From contig CAZMXI010000016.1 of NCBI GenBank assembly GCA_964570205.1, forward strand, positions 1-39,559: a stretch of 39,559 bases of DNA, written 5' to 3'. Below are positions 31,899 through 39,559 of the stretch, piece after piece; positions within the stretch are counted from its first letter, which is position 1, and each line of letters starts with the position of its first letter. This DNA comes from CAZMXI01 sp964570205. Lineage in GTDB: Bacteria > Planctomycetota > Phycisphaerae > Tepidisphaerales > Tepidisphaeraceae. Position numbers and translations under genes: made by a program. Under the pieces are notes generated by a model, which was not told the DNA's origin, did no database searches, and worked only from the letters and a program-made list of their open reading frames with translations.

Positions 31899-33406
31899 GC
31901 GCGGGGGGTGACGAGTTCCGCGGCGGATGCGGCGGGCGGGTCAGGGCTGGCGCGTGCGTGCGGCGCGGCCCCGATCCACAGGGCAGCAATGAGGGTGTCG
32001 TCATCTGGGGGGCCATTTCGATGGCCGGCGATTCTCTCGAGCAAGGCAGCGGGCCACTCCTGAGGCGGCAAGCGTGACGCGGCCATCTCGCGGATGAGTT
32101 GCCGCACGCCATCGCAACCCAAGTGAGCGCCCCGTTGATCGGTCGATTCGCTGGCGCCATCGGTATAGGCGATAATGACATCGCCCGCCGCAAATGGCGC
32201 CTCCACCGTGGACGGCTGGAAGTCGGAACCTCCCAGGACACCAAGGATCGTTTCATTGGACTCGAGCAGCGAGATTGCGCCATCGGCGCGGAGCAGGACG
32301 GCCGACGGATGTCCGCCGTTGGCCCACTGGAGGACTCCACCGGCCACATCCAGCCGGATGCAGATTGCCGTAACATAGACCGAATGGGTCGCGAGGGTGA
32401 GATGGATATACCGGTTGAGAGAACAGAGAGTCTCCGCGGGGTCGGCATGGGGGTGTTCGGCGAAGATCCGCTCCAGTTCGCCGTAAAGACGATTGACCGT
32501 TAGAGCCGCGGCAATCCCGTGCCCGGTGACGTCGAACAGCACCATCGTGAGTTGGCGGCCGTCGGGGGATGAGTGCACGAAGACCAGGTCGCCGCCTATC
32601 TCGCTCATGGGTTCGTAGGCATAGGCCATGCCGACGGGGCCGCCCCCGGTGAGGGACGGCAGGCAAGCCTCGTGGATCCGCCGCGCTCCGGCGAGGTCGG
32701 CCTGCAGTCTGCGATACGAGAGACTCTCGAAACGCAACTGCATTCGTCTGCGGAAACGGCTGTATCGCCACCAGCAGATGACCAGGCCCGGCACCATCGC
32801 CACAGCGGCCGCACCGATGGCGACCGGCCATACCCAGTTGGCGATCCGGATCCGATCGAACAGCGCAACGCCGGCGACCGCTGTCATCAGCACTGCGGCA
32901 GGCCGAAGCGCCTCGCGAAACGTCCAGGGGATGAGCAGGCACGCAAGCGTGTAGCTCAGGAGAATCACGGCCGGCGCCATGATCGTCCAGGCGCGGTAGC
33001 TGCCAATAGCGAGCCCTTCGTCGAGCGGATAAGTCTCCAACTCGAAACGCACGCGGAGCATGACCACGCCGGCCGCGCCAACGCCGCCGGTCACCCACAG
33101 GGCAAGCGTCAGGAGTCTTGCCCGCCCGGGGTTTCGCCGGCGTACGTAAATGAGTGCAGCCACCGGGGCCAGTGCGGCCAGCAGGCTGTCCATCACCTGA
33201 ATCGTCGAGGTCCATCTCTGACGCCCCTCCTCCAGAATCATCTGCCTGACAGCGCTGCGGTCGATTGCCAGGTCAGCGGCGGTCAGCAACACCATCAAAA
33301 TGCAGAAGACCGTGAATCGCCGACGGAGCCAGGTATCGCGCTCGCTCTCCAGGAAGCGCTCGAGTCGCCTGGCCGGCGCCGAGTCGGTCACTGCTCGGTG
33401 GGTCAT
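31895..33406 (-). CDS. Membrane SpoIIE/RsbU-type PP2C phosphatase
   Basis: A 503-residue protein. ATG 33406 has GAGGAA 8 nt upstream. About six hydrophobic segments (residues about 30-50, 75-95, 100-118, 140-165, 170-185 and 190-212) form a membrane domain without a recognised sensor. The C-terminal SpoIIE domain shows the metal-binding EIGGDLVFV and FDVTGHGIAAAL blocks, GGHPSAVLL, YTDGASES and the final DDDTL. These enzymes dephosphorylate anti-anti-sigma factors in partner-switching stress pathways. No STAS or anti-sigma kinase gene is adjacent, so the partner is elsewhere. Confidence 0.93.
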   Translation of the reverse strand: MTHRAVTDSAPARRLERFLESERDTWLRRRFTVFCILMVLLTAADLAIDRSAVRQMILEEGRQRWTSTIQVMDSLLAALAPVAALIYVRRRNPGRARLLTLALWVTGGVGAAGVVMLRVRFELETYPLDEGLAIGSYRAWTIMAPAVILLSYTLACLLIPWTFREALRPAAVLMTAVAGVALFDRIRIANWVWPVAIGAAAVAMVPGLVICWWRYSRFRRRMQLRFESLSYRRLQADLAGARRIHEACLPSLTGGGPVGMAYAYEPMSEIGGDLVFVHSSPDGRQLTMVLFDVTGHGIAAALTVNRLYGELERIFAEHPHADPAETLCSLNRYIHLTLATHSVYVTAICIRLDVAGGVLQWANGGHPSAVLLRADGAISLLESNETILGVLGGSDFQPSTVEAPFAAGDVIIAYTDGASESTDQRGAHLGCDGVRQLIREMAASRLPPQEWPAALLERIAGHRNGPPDDDTLIAALWIGAAPHARASPDPPAASAAELVTPRA

Positions 33407-33776
33407 GGATGCCGTTCCTCAATGCGACGTTTTGCCGTCAAGCCGGACGATGCCAGACTATAGGCTGGATGAGAGCGGACCTTCGCAGGCAAATCATACT
33501 GCGCGCATCCGAATTCGACCTGGCTTCGGCAGTGCCGCGGGCGCATTCATGGCCATGGATTATGCCGATTTGAGGCGCGAACCCAAGGGAAGCAGCCGGG
33601 GGAATCCAAGCGGAAGTGGAAAGCCATTCTTCTGTCGGGCGCCTCTGGCGGCCTGACGCCGGGGGAATGCGAAAGGGCACCGGCACCGCCACCGGCGGCG
33701 ATAGGGGCGGGAAGGGCAACGGCACGGGCAGTGGCCGCGACGGATGATGCGCGCAAACCGCTTACCGTCCAAATGG
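33407..33776. other. Intergenic region upstream of the phosphatase gene
   Basis: A 370-nt region without a supported gene. Frames on both strands are rich in Pro, Arg and Ala and look random. A G/C-rich stretch at about 33670-33745 contains short imperfect GGCACC-type repeats. The antiporter gene ends at its left side; no clear terminator was seen. Confidence 0.5.
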
Positions 33777-35300
33777 TTACAGTAATGCGGTATTCCCTCC
33801 CTCTTCGGGCCGCCCGAACAGCAGTTCGATGAACGGGCGGTCTTCGGGACGGAAGAAGACATAAACGTGATCCCCCGGCTGGAGCGTGGTGCCGCCCTTG
33901 GCGGCGATGAGTTCCTGGTCGCGGACAACGAGCATGACGGCAGCGCCGGCGGGGAAATCGATCTCACTGAGCTTCGCCCCGCTGACGGCAGCCGGCGCTT
34001 CGATGTAGAAAGAGGCCAGCTCGCCGTTGAGGCGATGCGAGGAGTTGATTTCGAGTACCGCGGGCGGCAGCGGACGGTCGGCGGTTTCCAATTGCAGACG
34101 GCGGGTGATGTAGCGAATGCTGGAGCCCGGGATGATGCTGCTGACCACGACAATGAAGAAGACGATCGCGAAAATGCGGTCGGCGCCGGGGATGCGGGCC
34201 AGCACCGGGAACGTAGCCAGGATGATGGGCACCGCGCCGCGCAGGCCGATCCAGCCCACGTAAGCGATTTCCCTGGCCTTGAAGCCGAACGGCAGCACGC
34301 ATGGCAGGACGGCCAAGGGGCGCGCGATGAAAGCCAGAAAGATCGCGATGCCCAACCCCGCGCCCGCATCCGCGCGAAGCCGCGACGGGAAGACCAGAAG
34401 GCCCAGCATGAGGAACATGGCGATCTGGCTGAGCCAACCGAGCGCATTATGGATGCGGATCAATCCGGCACGATAGGGCAGATGCCGCGACGCGCCGAGG
34501 ACAACGGCGGTGGCGTAGACGGCCAGGAATCCGCTGCCGAGCAGCAGCGTGGCGATGCCATAGGACATGAACGCCAAAGCCAGGGTGAGCGCTGGATAGA
34601 GGCCCACGGTGGGCAGGTGCACGCGCTGGACAAGCCACCGACCGAAGTAACCCAGCCCCACCCCCACGACCGCTCCGACGACAAGCTGGATCGGCACATC
34701 CAGGAGCAACATCCATGAGATGGGCTCATGTGAGCCAAGAATCTGAATCATGGACGTGGTCAGGATGACGGCCATCGGGTCGTTGATGCAGGACTCGACC
34801 TCGAGTGTCCGGCCGACGCGGGGTTGCAGGTTGATCCGCCCGCCGCGGAGGACGGCGAAGACGGCCGCTGCGTCTGTGGAGGAAACCACCGCCCCCAGAA
34901 GCAGAGCAGAACTCCAGGGCAGGCCGATCAGCCGTGAGAACAGCGCAACCAGACCGGCGGTGAGAATGACGCCCACGGTGGCCAGCGCGGAGGCCGGAAG
35001 CAGCACCCGGCGTATCGAAGCCACCGATGTGCCCAGGCCGCCCTCAAACAGGATGAGCACGAGGGCCATGGTGCCCAGGCGCACGGCAAACTGATAGTCC
35101 TCGAACTCGATGCCAATCAGCCCTTCAGAGCCGCCCAGCATGCCCAGGATCAGGAACAGCAGGACCACCGGCACCCCCAGGCGATCGGCGGTCCGGCTGA
35201 CCAGAACACTGACGGCAATCAGCAGACCGAGGGCGGTGACGAGCAGCGCTGTGCCATAAGGCTCGGCCGTGACCGCGAGAATGGATGCGGCGTGCATCAT
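33777..35300 (-). CDS. Potassium/proton antiporter with TrkA-C domain
   Basis: A 507-residue cation:proton antiporter (CPA superfamily, NhaP2/CvrA-like). About 12 membrane helices cover residues 15-400. The conserved core LGAVVSSTDAAAVFAVL carries the ion-binding aspartate. ESCINDPMAVILT and the GWIGLRGAVPIILA helix are characteristic. The C-terminal 90 residues form a TrkA-C/RCK_C regulatory domain (VLEINSSHRLNGELASF ... LQPGDHVYVFF) that senses cytoplasmic ligands. It likely exports K+ (or Na+) in exchange for protons. The start has two adjacent ATGs (35300 and 35297). Confidence 0.9.
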   Translation of the reverse strand: MMHAASILAVTAEPYGTALLVTALGLLIAVSVLVSRTADRLGVPVVLLFLILGMLGGSEGLIGIEFEDYQFAVRLGTMALVLILFEGGLGTSVASIRRVLLPASALATVGVILTAGLVALFSRLIGLPWSSALLLGAVVSSTDAAAVFAVLRGGRINLQPRVGRTLEVESCINDPMAVILTTSMIQILGSHEPISWMLLLDVPIQLVVGAVVGVGLGYFGRWLVQRVHLPTVGLYPALTLALAFMSYGIATLLLGSGFLAVYATAVVLGASRHLPYRAGLIRIHNALGWLSQIAMFLMLGLLVFPSRLRADAGAGLGIAIFLAFIARPLAVLPCVLPFGFKAREIAYVGWIGLRGAVPIILATFPVLARIPGADRIFAIVFFIVVVSSIIPGSSIRYITRRLQLETADRPLPPAVLEINSSHRLNGELASFYIEAPAAVSGAKLSEIDFPAGAAVMLVVRDQELIAAKGGTTLQPGDHVYVFFRPEDRPFIELLFGRPEEGGNTALL

Positions 35301-35378
35301 CTGCCTGTAGGCGCAAGCGGGCGCCGACCTGAGCGCCTCGCCAGAACATGATGGATCATATCCGATGGCGTGCCGGCG

Positions 35379-36929
35379 TCACCGGCCATCCAACGCCTTC
35401 ACGATCTCCTGCAACAACTGCTTGGCCCGCGGGGTGTTCGTCAGATCGTTCATAAGGATCGAAAAAGCGTACCAGTTGCCGTCACGGCCCTTGAGATAAC
35501 CGCTAAGGGCCCGGACCCCGCTGATGTAGCCGGTCTTGGCAAAAACCCGGCCCTCCAGACCGTTGCCAAACCACTGCTCCAGCGTGCCATCCTCCCCTCC
35601 CACCGCCAGGGTGCCGATGAAGGCATCACGCTGCCGCGAATGGTAGTTGTATTCGAGCACCTTCACGATGGCGTCAGCCGAAACGCGGTTTCGGCGTGAC
35701 ATGCCGCTGCCGTCATCCAGGTGAAAATGCGAGGCCTCAACGCCGATCCTGTTCAGGAAAGCGCCGATGGCGGCCGGGCCGTTCGTCCACGAGCCGGGCT
35801 GACTTGTGGCGGCATGGCCCATGCGCTTGCAGAGACTCTCGGCGTAGACATTGACCGATTCCTTGTTGGCCCGGGTGACGACCGTGGGTAGGTCGGTTTC
35901 GTGAATGGCGAGGATGACGTAGGGAGCTTCAGGCTTCTCGCCGATGATCCGCCGACGGTGCGTGCCTTCACGAACGACCTTTCCATCCATGGTCATGCCC
36001 GCAGCCCGCAGGATCTCGGCCAGAACGGTTCCCGCGTACAGGCCGGGGTCGTGAATCGTGATCGACAATTCCGTCTTCCCACGGGGAGGGTGCGAGCCTT
36101 TCAGGACAATCTGGTTGGTGCCCGGCCGGCGCGTCAGTATGACGGCGTTGGCGCCGCCAGACGCGCACGAGTTGTCCACGCGAACATAATCTGTCTCCGG
36201 ATCTGTGGAAAACGACACAAGTTGTCCCGCAGTCGGCCGGACTGAGACGTGAATGCAGCCCACATTCAGGTTCATCCCCCCCACCGGGGCGCAGTAGTCG
36301 CGGTCAAGCTGATCAGCCGGCCATTCGGGATGGATGAACGTCTCATCGAAGACGCCATCGTCCACGATCAGGTTGTTGAAGGCGGAGAAGCCGGCGTCCT
36401 TGAGACCCTTGGCCCATTGCCTGAAGACGGTCGTGGCGGTCCAGTCCACGCGACGGAGCAGCTCGGCATCGCCGAAGGTCGGATCGCCGTCGCCGACGAG
36501 GATCAGGTCTCGCCCGCGCGATACCAGCATCGTTCGGAACTTGAAATCCGCGCCAAGAGTGTGGAGGGCGGCGGACGTGGTGAGTATCTTCGCGTTGCTG
36601 GCCGGGATCATGGGCATGCCGGCATTCTGACGGAAGACCGGTTCGGACTTCTCGGGCGTTTCGCCCAATCGCCGGATTGAGATGCCCACGGCGGCCCTGG
36701 CGAGAGACTTGTCGGAGAGAATCGGGCGAAGGGCGGCGGCCGGATCACGCTCGGCGGCAGCGCAACGCAGCCCCGGCAGGGACTGGAGGCACAGGATGGC
36801 CAGGGCGGCGAGGAAGCAGGGGCGGAAAGCGAGCGGATGGAGAGGCCCACTCGTTGCATACGGCAATGTCTGCCGCTCAAGCCTACGGCCACTCGTGACA
36901 GGGAACCCTTTGGGCGAGGGGAGTCTCAT
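35379..36929 (-). CDS. dacB: D-alanyl-D-alanine carboxypeptidase/endopeptidase (PBP4, S13)
   Basis: A 516-residue class C penicillin-binding protein that trims or cleaves peptidoglycan cross-links. ATG 36929 is chosen (AGGAG upstream) over 36965. A long N-terminus leads to a hydrophobic signal segment at about 37-56. The catalytic triad is visible: S111-N-A-K114 (SxxK), SVN in KESVNVYAES (SxN), and KTG in FAKTGYISG. The insertion typical of PBP4 lies between SxxK and SxN. Some planctomycetes keep peptidoglycan, and this enzyme fits that. Confidence 0.93.
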   Translation of the reverse strand: MRLPSPKGFPVTSGRRLERQTLPYATSGPLHPLAFRPCFLAALAILCLQSLPGLRCAAAERDPAAALRPILSDKSLARAAVGISIRRLGETPEKSEPVFRQNAGMPMIPASNAKILTTSAALHTLGADFKFRTMLVSRGRDLILVGDGDPTFGDAELLRRVDWTATTVFRQWAKGLKDAGFSAFNNLIVDDGVFDETFIHPEWPADQLDRDYCAPVGGMNLNVGCIHVSVRPTAGQLVSFSTDPETDYVRVDNSCASGGANAVILTRRPGTNQIVLKGSHPPRGKTELSITIHDPGLYAGTVLAEILRAAGMTMDGKVVREGTHRRRIIGEKPEAPYVILAIHETDLPTVVTRANKESVNVYAESLCKRMGHAATSQPGSWTNGPAAIGAFLNRIGVEASHFHLDDGSGMSRRNRVSADAIVKVLEYNYHSRQRDAFIGTLAVGGEDGTLEQWFGNGLEGRVFAKTGYISGVRALSGYLKGRDGNWYAFSILMNDLTNTPRAKQLLQEIVKALDGR

Positions 36930-36965
36930 CCGTGAAAGCTCCTGCTGAAAAGAACAGGCTGTCAT

Positions 36966-37523
36966 CTACAGGATAAACACCAGGCACGAGAGAACGCTGG
37001 TCCATAGGCCGGACTTGTCGCCCTCGGCCGTCTGCACAACGGCGCGCGTCTTGACGATTTCGCCGGACATCTGGTACTGCTGCTCGCGCTCATCCCACGC
37101 CTTGTCGGCATCAAAGGGGATGCCGAGGGTCGTCGCCAGCATGGTGGCGGCCAGGTCTTCGCAGAGGTCCTCCGTCCGCTTTTCCGACATGCCGAAGCCA
37201 TGATGTTCGGCGATGTAACCGTGCGCGTGGTTCTTGGGGATGGCGAGGCCCAGGCCCGAGCAGATGAGACGATTGGGTTCGTCCGTGGCAGCCTCGGCCA
37301 GAACGCAGAAGGTGATCTGCCCCGGCCTGAGCTTAAGGATGCCCTCCTTGGAGGGGATGATCTTACAGCTTGTCGGGTAGATGGATGAGACACGGACCAG
37401 GTTCTGCTTCTCGATGCCGGCGTCGCGCAGCGCCAGTTCGAAGCTCATGAGCTTCTGGGCATGCCGGCCGTTGCCTTTGGTGAAAAAGCACTCCTTGGGG
37501 ATGAAATCGTCGCCATTGAGCAT
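36966..37523 (-). CDS. Pyruvoyl-dependent arginine decarboxylase
   Basis: A 185-residue proenzyme that self-cleaves to make a pyruvoyl group and then decarboxylates arginine to agmatine, a polyamine precursor. Conserved blocks are FTKGNGRHAQKLMSFELALRD, NLVRVSSIYPTSCK with the predicted cleavage between S46 and S47, ITFCVLAEAATDEPNRLI, AEHHGFG, EDLAATMLATTLGI and EGDKSGLWT. ATG 37523 has GGAG 9 nt upstream. An ATG at 37580 would add 19 residues and cannot be excluded. The known family is mostly archaeal, chlamydial and planctomycete-like. The gene lies just upstream of dacB on the same strand. Confidence 0.93.
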   Translation of the reverse strand: MLNGDDFIPKECFFTKGNGRHAQKLMSFELALRDAGIEKQNLVRVSSIYPTSCKIIPSKEGILKLRPGQITFCVLAEAATDEPNRLICSGLGLAIPKNHAHGYIAEHHGFGMSEKRTEDLCEDLAATMLATTLGIPFDADKAWDEREQQYQMSGEIVKTRAVVQTAEGDKSGLWTSVLSCLVFIL

Positions 37524-37650
37524 CGAAGCGATCTCCGTTGGTTCAAGTATCGCCGCAAAAGCGGAATTATATCGTGCCATGGCACATCGCAAAGGTGAAA
37601 TCGCCCGCCGGGGCGAAATCGTTGAGATGTGCGGTGCGGTGGCCTGGGTT

Positions 37651-39063
37651 TCAGACCCGTGCCGGCTTGCGCTTGCCGGAGGCGCTCGGGCGGGCAGCGT
37701 GGCTGAATGGCGCTGTGCGGGCCATCGATGTGAACCCAAGCAGCGCCACGATGCAGCATGCGGTACAGAGCGCGAAAATGTACCGCCCCAGGAACGCCTG
37801 ATACAGCCACGCGCCGATGAACGGAGCCAGACAGCCGCGCAGCCCGGTGAGCATGACGTGCACGCCCATGTAGGTGGCGGCCTTGTCAGCGGGAGCGAAG
37901 TCATTGTGGCCGAGATTCCACGCGAGTTGCCCGCCCCCAGTCGAGATCCCGATCAGGACATAGGCAAAGCCGATTATCCACAGCCCCAGGTCCGGATCGC
38001 TGATGCCCACGATGGCACCGACAAATAGCGTCGCCTGGGCGATGACGGACACGAGCGTCTGGGCCACGCGGAATACGGTGATGTGGACGCGGTCGAACAG
38101 CGGAGCCCAGAGCTGGGTCGCAATGATCGTCACGACCATCGGGATGATCTGGAGAACGAAGTTGGCAAGCAGGTACTCGCGACTGGGATCGGTCATCTCC
38201 GTGCTGACCATATGCAGCACCGGGGTGGCGAACATCATGAACGAGAAGCCGCTGATGAACTGGTACCGCTGGTACGTGCGAAAGGCCTTGTCCTGGCGGA
38301 GAACCTCGAAGGCGTCGGCGAAGAACACGCGAAAGCCCGTCCGCCGCACAGGGGCGTAATTGAGCAGATTCGTCTCGTCCGACTGCGAAACGCCCTCGGC
38401 CTGGGGGGTGTAGATGAGCTGCTGGCGACGCAGGTCCTGGCCCTCGCGGCGAACCCGGATATGCGAGAACTGCCAGATGCCGATTACGCCCAGCATCGCT
38501 GCCGCGGGATAGAAGTACATGAACGCGCGGGGGTTCTTGTCGAGCCAGAAGCCGCCGACGACGGTGCTGAGCAGCAGCATCGCGGTCGAGGCAACAGTGA
38601 TCCGGCCGATGATCTGCCCGCGAATGTTACGTGGATAGTTGGCCCGCCAGATCACCGATCGCACCGTGACAATGCCGCTGGCCAGCAGCCTCGCAGCGAT
38701 GATCATCGCCGCGAACAGCCACGCCCCGATGTCAAGCGGCATGAAGGCCGTCGTGGCAACGAGGCCCACCGAAATCACCACACCCGCCTGAAGAGCGTTG
38801 ACGAACGGCACCTTGTGCCGGTTGCGGGAGAGCTCGGCCCACATCAGCGCCAAAATGTTCCCGAACATCGGGGCGGCCGTGATGAACGCGATCACAAGCT
38901 GCGAAGCGCTGAAGTACTTGGCTGCGACGATGCCGGTGAACGTCCCCTCGGCGAGGCTGGCGGCCAGCGGGTATGTCAGCGCCGAGCGCATCTCGTAGTT
39001 GTAGCTGAGCCGCACCATAAGCGGCTGCTGGCGTGTACGAAAGGTCAGCAGGCGTCTGAACAT
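37651..39063 (-). CDS. Major facilitator superfamily transporter
   Basis: A 470-residue protein with about 12 membrane helices and a longer cytoplasmic loop in the middle (about residues 215-275, rich in Arg and Gln). ATG 39063 is chosen because the alternative ATG 39111 lies inside the terminator of the upstream lipoprotein gene. The typical MFS loop motif after helix 2 appears as ELSRNRHKVP. The C-terminus is basic (SGKRKPARV). Substrate is unknown. It may be transcribed with the arginine decarboxylase, which starts 128 nt after its stop. Confidence 0.85.
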   Translation of the reverse strand: MFRRLLTFRTRQQPLMVRLSYNYEMRSALTYPLAASLAEGTFTGIVAAKYFSASQLVIAFITAAPMFGNILALMWAELSRNRHKVPFVNALQAGVVISVGLVATTAFMPLDIGAWLFAAMIIAARLLASGIVTVRSVIWRANYPRNIRGQIIGRITVASTAMLLLSTVVGGFWLDKNPRAFMYFYPAAAMLGVIGIWQFSHIRVRREGQDLRRQQLIYTPQAEGVSQSDETNLLNYAPVRRTGFRVFFADAFEVLRQDKAFRTYQRYQFISGFSFMMFATPVLHMVSTEMTDPSREYLLANFVLQIIPMVVTIIATQLWAPLFDRVHITVFRVAQTLVSVIAQATLFVGAIVGISDPDLGLWIIGFAYVLIGISTGGGQLAWNLGHNDFAPADKAATYMGVHVMLTGLRGCLAPFIGAWLYQAFLGRYIFALCTACCIVALLGFTSMARTAPFSHAARPSASGKRKPARV

Positions 39064-39087
39064 ACCGGGCACCGCCCACAACCGAAT

Positions 39088-39127
39088 AAAAAACGGGCCC
39101 TCCGCCAGCATGCGGCGGAAGCCCGTT
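39088..39127 (-). terminator. Rho-independent terminator of the lipoprotein gene
   Basis: On the minus strand, AACGGGC and CCGCC pair with GGCGG and GCCCGTT (seven plus five base pairs around a small internal loop), followed directly by TTTTTTATT. It lies 34 nt after the stop of the gene at 39161-39406 and overlaps the start of the longest MFS frame. Confidence 0.8.
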
Positions 39128-39160
39128 ATTGGCTACTCAGAATGGCCGACCGCGTTGCGA

Positions 39161-39406
39161 TCAGCGGATGTTCCACCTGCTCAGCCGGCTGGGGGCATCC
39201 CAGAGCAGCAGCAGGTCGATGTCCTCGACAAGCTGACGCTGCTCGATATGCCAGATGCGGGCGATGCGGTTGGCATGCTCGCCGGTCTGTTTCTCTTCGG
39301 GGAACTGGATGGTAGGAGGACCGCCGGAATACGCGGGAGTTGCGCAGCCCGATGCGAACGGGAGGGTCGCCGCCGCCAGGAACAGTGCGATCAACAGTTT
39401 CTTCAT
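39161..39406 (-). CDS. Small lipoprotein
   Basis: An 81-residue protein. ATG 39406 begins a classic lipoprotein signal (KKLLIALFLAAATLPF with lipobox ASGC, Cys at residue 21), so the mature protein is lipid-anchored. The rest (about 60 residues) has no recognised domain; a charged helical end (IARIWHIEQRQLVEDIDLLL) is visible. A longer frame from 39493 would bury the signal. It is followed by a strong terminator, so it is a single-gene unit. Confidence 0.7.
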   Translation of the reverse strand: MKKLLIALFLAAATLPFASGCATPAYSGGPPTIQFPEEKQTGEHANRIARIWHIEQRQLVEDIDLLLLWDAPSRLSRWNIR

Positions 39407-39559
39407 GGCTTCGCCTTCGCTGTAAGACCAAAGGTGTGATGCGTCGGCCGCAATTACTGCCGGGAATGTATCACCGCCGCCCCGCGGTGTCAAAGCGGTC
39501 TGGGCGGGTCCGGCGCGCCAGGTTGGTACGTTTGATACAATTTCGCCAATCCAACACTC

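Noticed and set aside
33438..33725. Leftward frame in the gap between phosphatase and antiporter
   Set aside because: Pro/Arg-rich random-looking sequence without start signals.
39064..39111. MFS start at ATG 39111
   Set aside because: The ATG lies in the terminator hairpin of the upstream lipoprotein gene; ATG 39063 still keeps all membrane helices.
1..39559. tRNA, rRNA, CRISPR array, transposase or integrase
   Set aside because: Looked for in intergenic regions and protein frames; no T-loop-like consensus in a plausible cloverleaf, no regularly spaced long repeats and no recombinase-like protein were seen.

Overview
The window looks like a piece of a planctomycete chromosome. This rests on the high GC content, a dense set of secreted sulfatases, two Tat-exported Gfo/Idh/MocA oxidoreductases, a degenerate LEPR-XLL-like N-terminus on an RTX-repeat protein, a PEP-CTERM-like C-terminus, a CxC/CxxC zinc ribbon fused to membrane segments, and a pyruvoyl-dependent arginine decarboxylase. 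No rRNA, tRNA or CRISPR array was seen, so the assignment rests on protein families only.

Layout. Positions 1-636 hold no convincing gene but carry 10-bp phased repeats. 637-7547 carries a membrane/zinc-ribbon protein, a Gfo/Idh/MocA oxidoreductase, a convergent DUF1593-type nucleoside-hydrolase-like protein, an RTX-repeat protein and a DUF4432 sugar-epimerase-fold protein. The DUF4432 gene is broken by a 10-N assembly gap, and the break can be explained. 7658-12953 is the standout: a complete retron locus made of an ARM/HEAT-repeat protein, a winged-helix/SWIM zinc-finger protein, a structured msr-msd RNA gene and a retron reverse transcriptase. 12954-18670 is a cluster of four sulfatases (two on each strand). 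18763-23171 holds a DEAD-box helicase, a PEP-CTERM-like protein, a baeRF-family protein and RNase III. 23483-26503 is a second Gfo/Idh/MocA oxidoreductase followed by a family 4 glycosidase. 26643-30330 is a leftward housekeeping block (rpsP, trmD, rplS, yraN, tatD, then a DUF1444 gene) that lacks rimM. hflX diverges from it. 31895-39406 holds leftward genes: a SpoIIE-type phosphatase, a K+/H+ antiporter, a PBP4-type carboxypeptidase, a pyruvoyl arginine decarboxylase, an MFS transporter and a small lipoprotein.

How the genes fit together. The sulfatases, Gfo/Idh/MocA proteins, GH4, DUF1593 and DUF4432 genes fit secreted or periplasmic breakdown of sulfated polysaccharides. The retron sits among them as an accessory, probably anti-phage, cassette. 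Its three proteins match the composition I recall for type XIII retrons (ARM, WHSWIM, RT). The non-coding RNA can be read directly: a 26-bp a1/a2 end stem (three G-U pairs) encloses two small msr hairpins and a long msd hairpin with a perfect 19-bp arm. It lies 13 nt after the SWIM gene stop and 9 nt before the RT start codon.
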